The notes under the pieces: generated by a model | Databases searched by the model: none | What the model was told of the DNA's origin: nothing | What the model saw: the letters and a program-made list of their open reading frames with translations, nothing else | Assembly (NCBI GenBank): GCA_016210375.1 | Contig: JACQUH010000340.1 | Coordinates: 1-5,421, forward strand | DNA length: 5,421 nt | Reading direction: 5' to 3' | From: Chloroflexota bacterium | GTDB lineage: Bacteria; Chloroflexota; Dehalococcoidia; Lucifugimonadales; JACPCL1 | Part shown: piece by piece, positions 5,019 to 5,421 of the stretch | Layout: each line of letters begins with the position of its first letter | How positions within the stretch are numbered: the first letter of the stretch is position 1 | Position numbers and translations under genes: made by a program

Positions 5019-5421
5019 ATGAGCACTAGCCCCGAAGCCGGGTCTCCCAGCGTCCCTCAATGGAGCTTTCGATGGCGGAGCTGGCTGGGCGTAGCGGTGG
5101 TCGTCTTTTTGCTTTATGGCCTGGCCAACTTCTTTTTCGCCATACAGGTGCCGTTGAAACAGCATAGTAGCGGCATACGAAGCGCCCAGATCGTGAGCAG
5201 CGAGGCGGACTCGGCGGTGCTGGGCAAAGACATCACTACCCTGGCCCAGACGGACCCGGCCCTCAGCGACTACCTGGTAGCCTTCATGGACACGATGTGC
5301 ATGATGATGATGGCCTTTGCAGTCTTGCAAATAGGCGTTGCGTGGTTTGCTCTTCGCCGCGGACACTCCTGGGCCCTGTGGACCCTGGCGCTGGCGGACA
5401 TCTCCTTCATCCCCTACCTCA
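5019..5421 (+). CDS. Unrecognised multi-pass membrane protein, 3' end cut by the window
   Basis: The frame is open from ATG 5019 to the window end, giving 134 complete codons and one extra base. I do not recognise the family. A short polar N terminus (1-20, ending in a basic/aromatic WSFRWRSW patch) is followed by a hydrophobic helix at about 22-43. A hydrophilic stretch of about 45 residues (44-88), rich in Ser, Ala and Asp, follows. Then come a second helix at about 91-112 and, after the basic turn ALRRGHSW, a third helix from about 117 to the edge. The positive charges before helix 1 and between helices 2 and 3 fit a cytoplasmic N terminus and an extracytoplasmic 44-88 loop. Helix 2 opens with a Met-rich patch (Met90, Met93, Cys94, Met95-98). 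The excellent ribosome binding site and the upstream terminator indicate an independent, real gene. No functional claim is made. Confidence 0.8.
   Translation, partial: MSTSPEAGSPSVPQWSFRWRSWLGVAVVVFLLYGLANFFFAIQVPLKQHSSGIRSAQIVSSEADSAVLGKDITTLAQTDPALSDYLVAFMDTMCMMMMAFAVLQIGVAWFALRRGHSWALWTLALADISFIPYL

Noticed and set aside
3744..5366. A 540-codon open frame on the minus strand opposite trxB and beyond
   Set aside because: It runs antisense to trxB, which has every family motif, and crosses the trxB terminator and the next gene's start. Its composition (His-, Ala- and Arg-rich low-complexity) is typical of an antisense shadow in GC-rich DNA.

Overview
The window is a GC-rich bacterial chromosome segment, by eye above 60% G+C in the genes. 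It has compact gene spacing and ordinary housekeeping and stress genes. It shows no phage, transposon, CRISPR or RNA-gene signature. The mix is a two-subunit transketolase, a DUF1003 protein with an N-terminal Cys motif, HtpX and a low-molecular-weight TrxB. This would fit an uncultivated member of the Chloroflexota such as Dehalococcoidia, but the taxon is a guess from gene content and not from a marker gene.

Layout from left to right. Positions 1-92 hold the last codons of a + strand gene, probably the N-terminal transketolase subunit. One base after its stop begins the complete C-terminal transketolase subunit (94-1047). A 43-bp convergent gap with a GC-rich hairpin separates it from a minus-strand pair: a DUF1003 membrane protein (1525-2337) followed 8 nt downstream by a small VOC-fold protein (1091-1516). 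A 409-bp divergent region (2338-2746) carries an exact TATAAT on each strand, pointing outward. One serves the DUF1003-VOC pair and the other serves htpX (2747-3622), which encodes a membrane zinc protease. A 178-bp gap after htpX contains a canonical four-run G-quadruplex motif and then a series of inverted repeats. It leads into trxB (3801-4781), encoding thioredoxin reductase, which is closed by a textbook intrinsic terminator with an 18-bp perfect stem. A new gene begins at 5019 behind a strong ribosome binding site. It encodes an unrecognised membrane protein and runs off the window end.

Functionally, the transketolase subunits act in the non-oxidative pentose phosphate pathway. HtpX (membrane protein quality control) and TrxB (NADPH-dependent thiol reduction) are both stress and redox maintenance functions. 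The DUF1003 and VOC proteins have no assignable reaction.

No clear new biological system is visible. The items most worth a second look are the His-to-Ala change at a substrate-binding position of the transketolase subunit, the G-quadruplex plus hairpin cluster between htpX and trxB, and the Met-rich membrane protein at the right edge.
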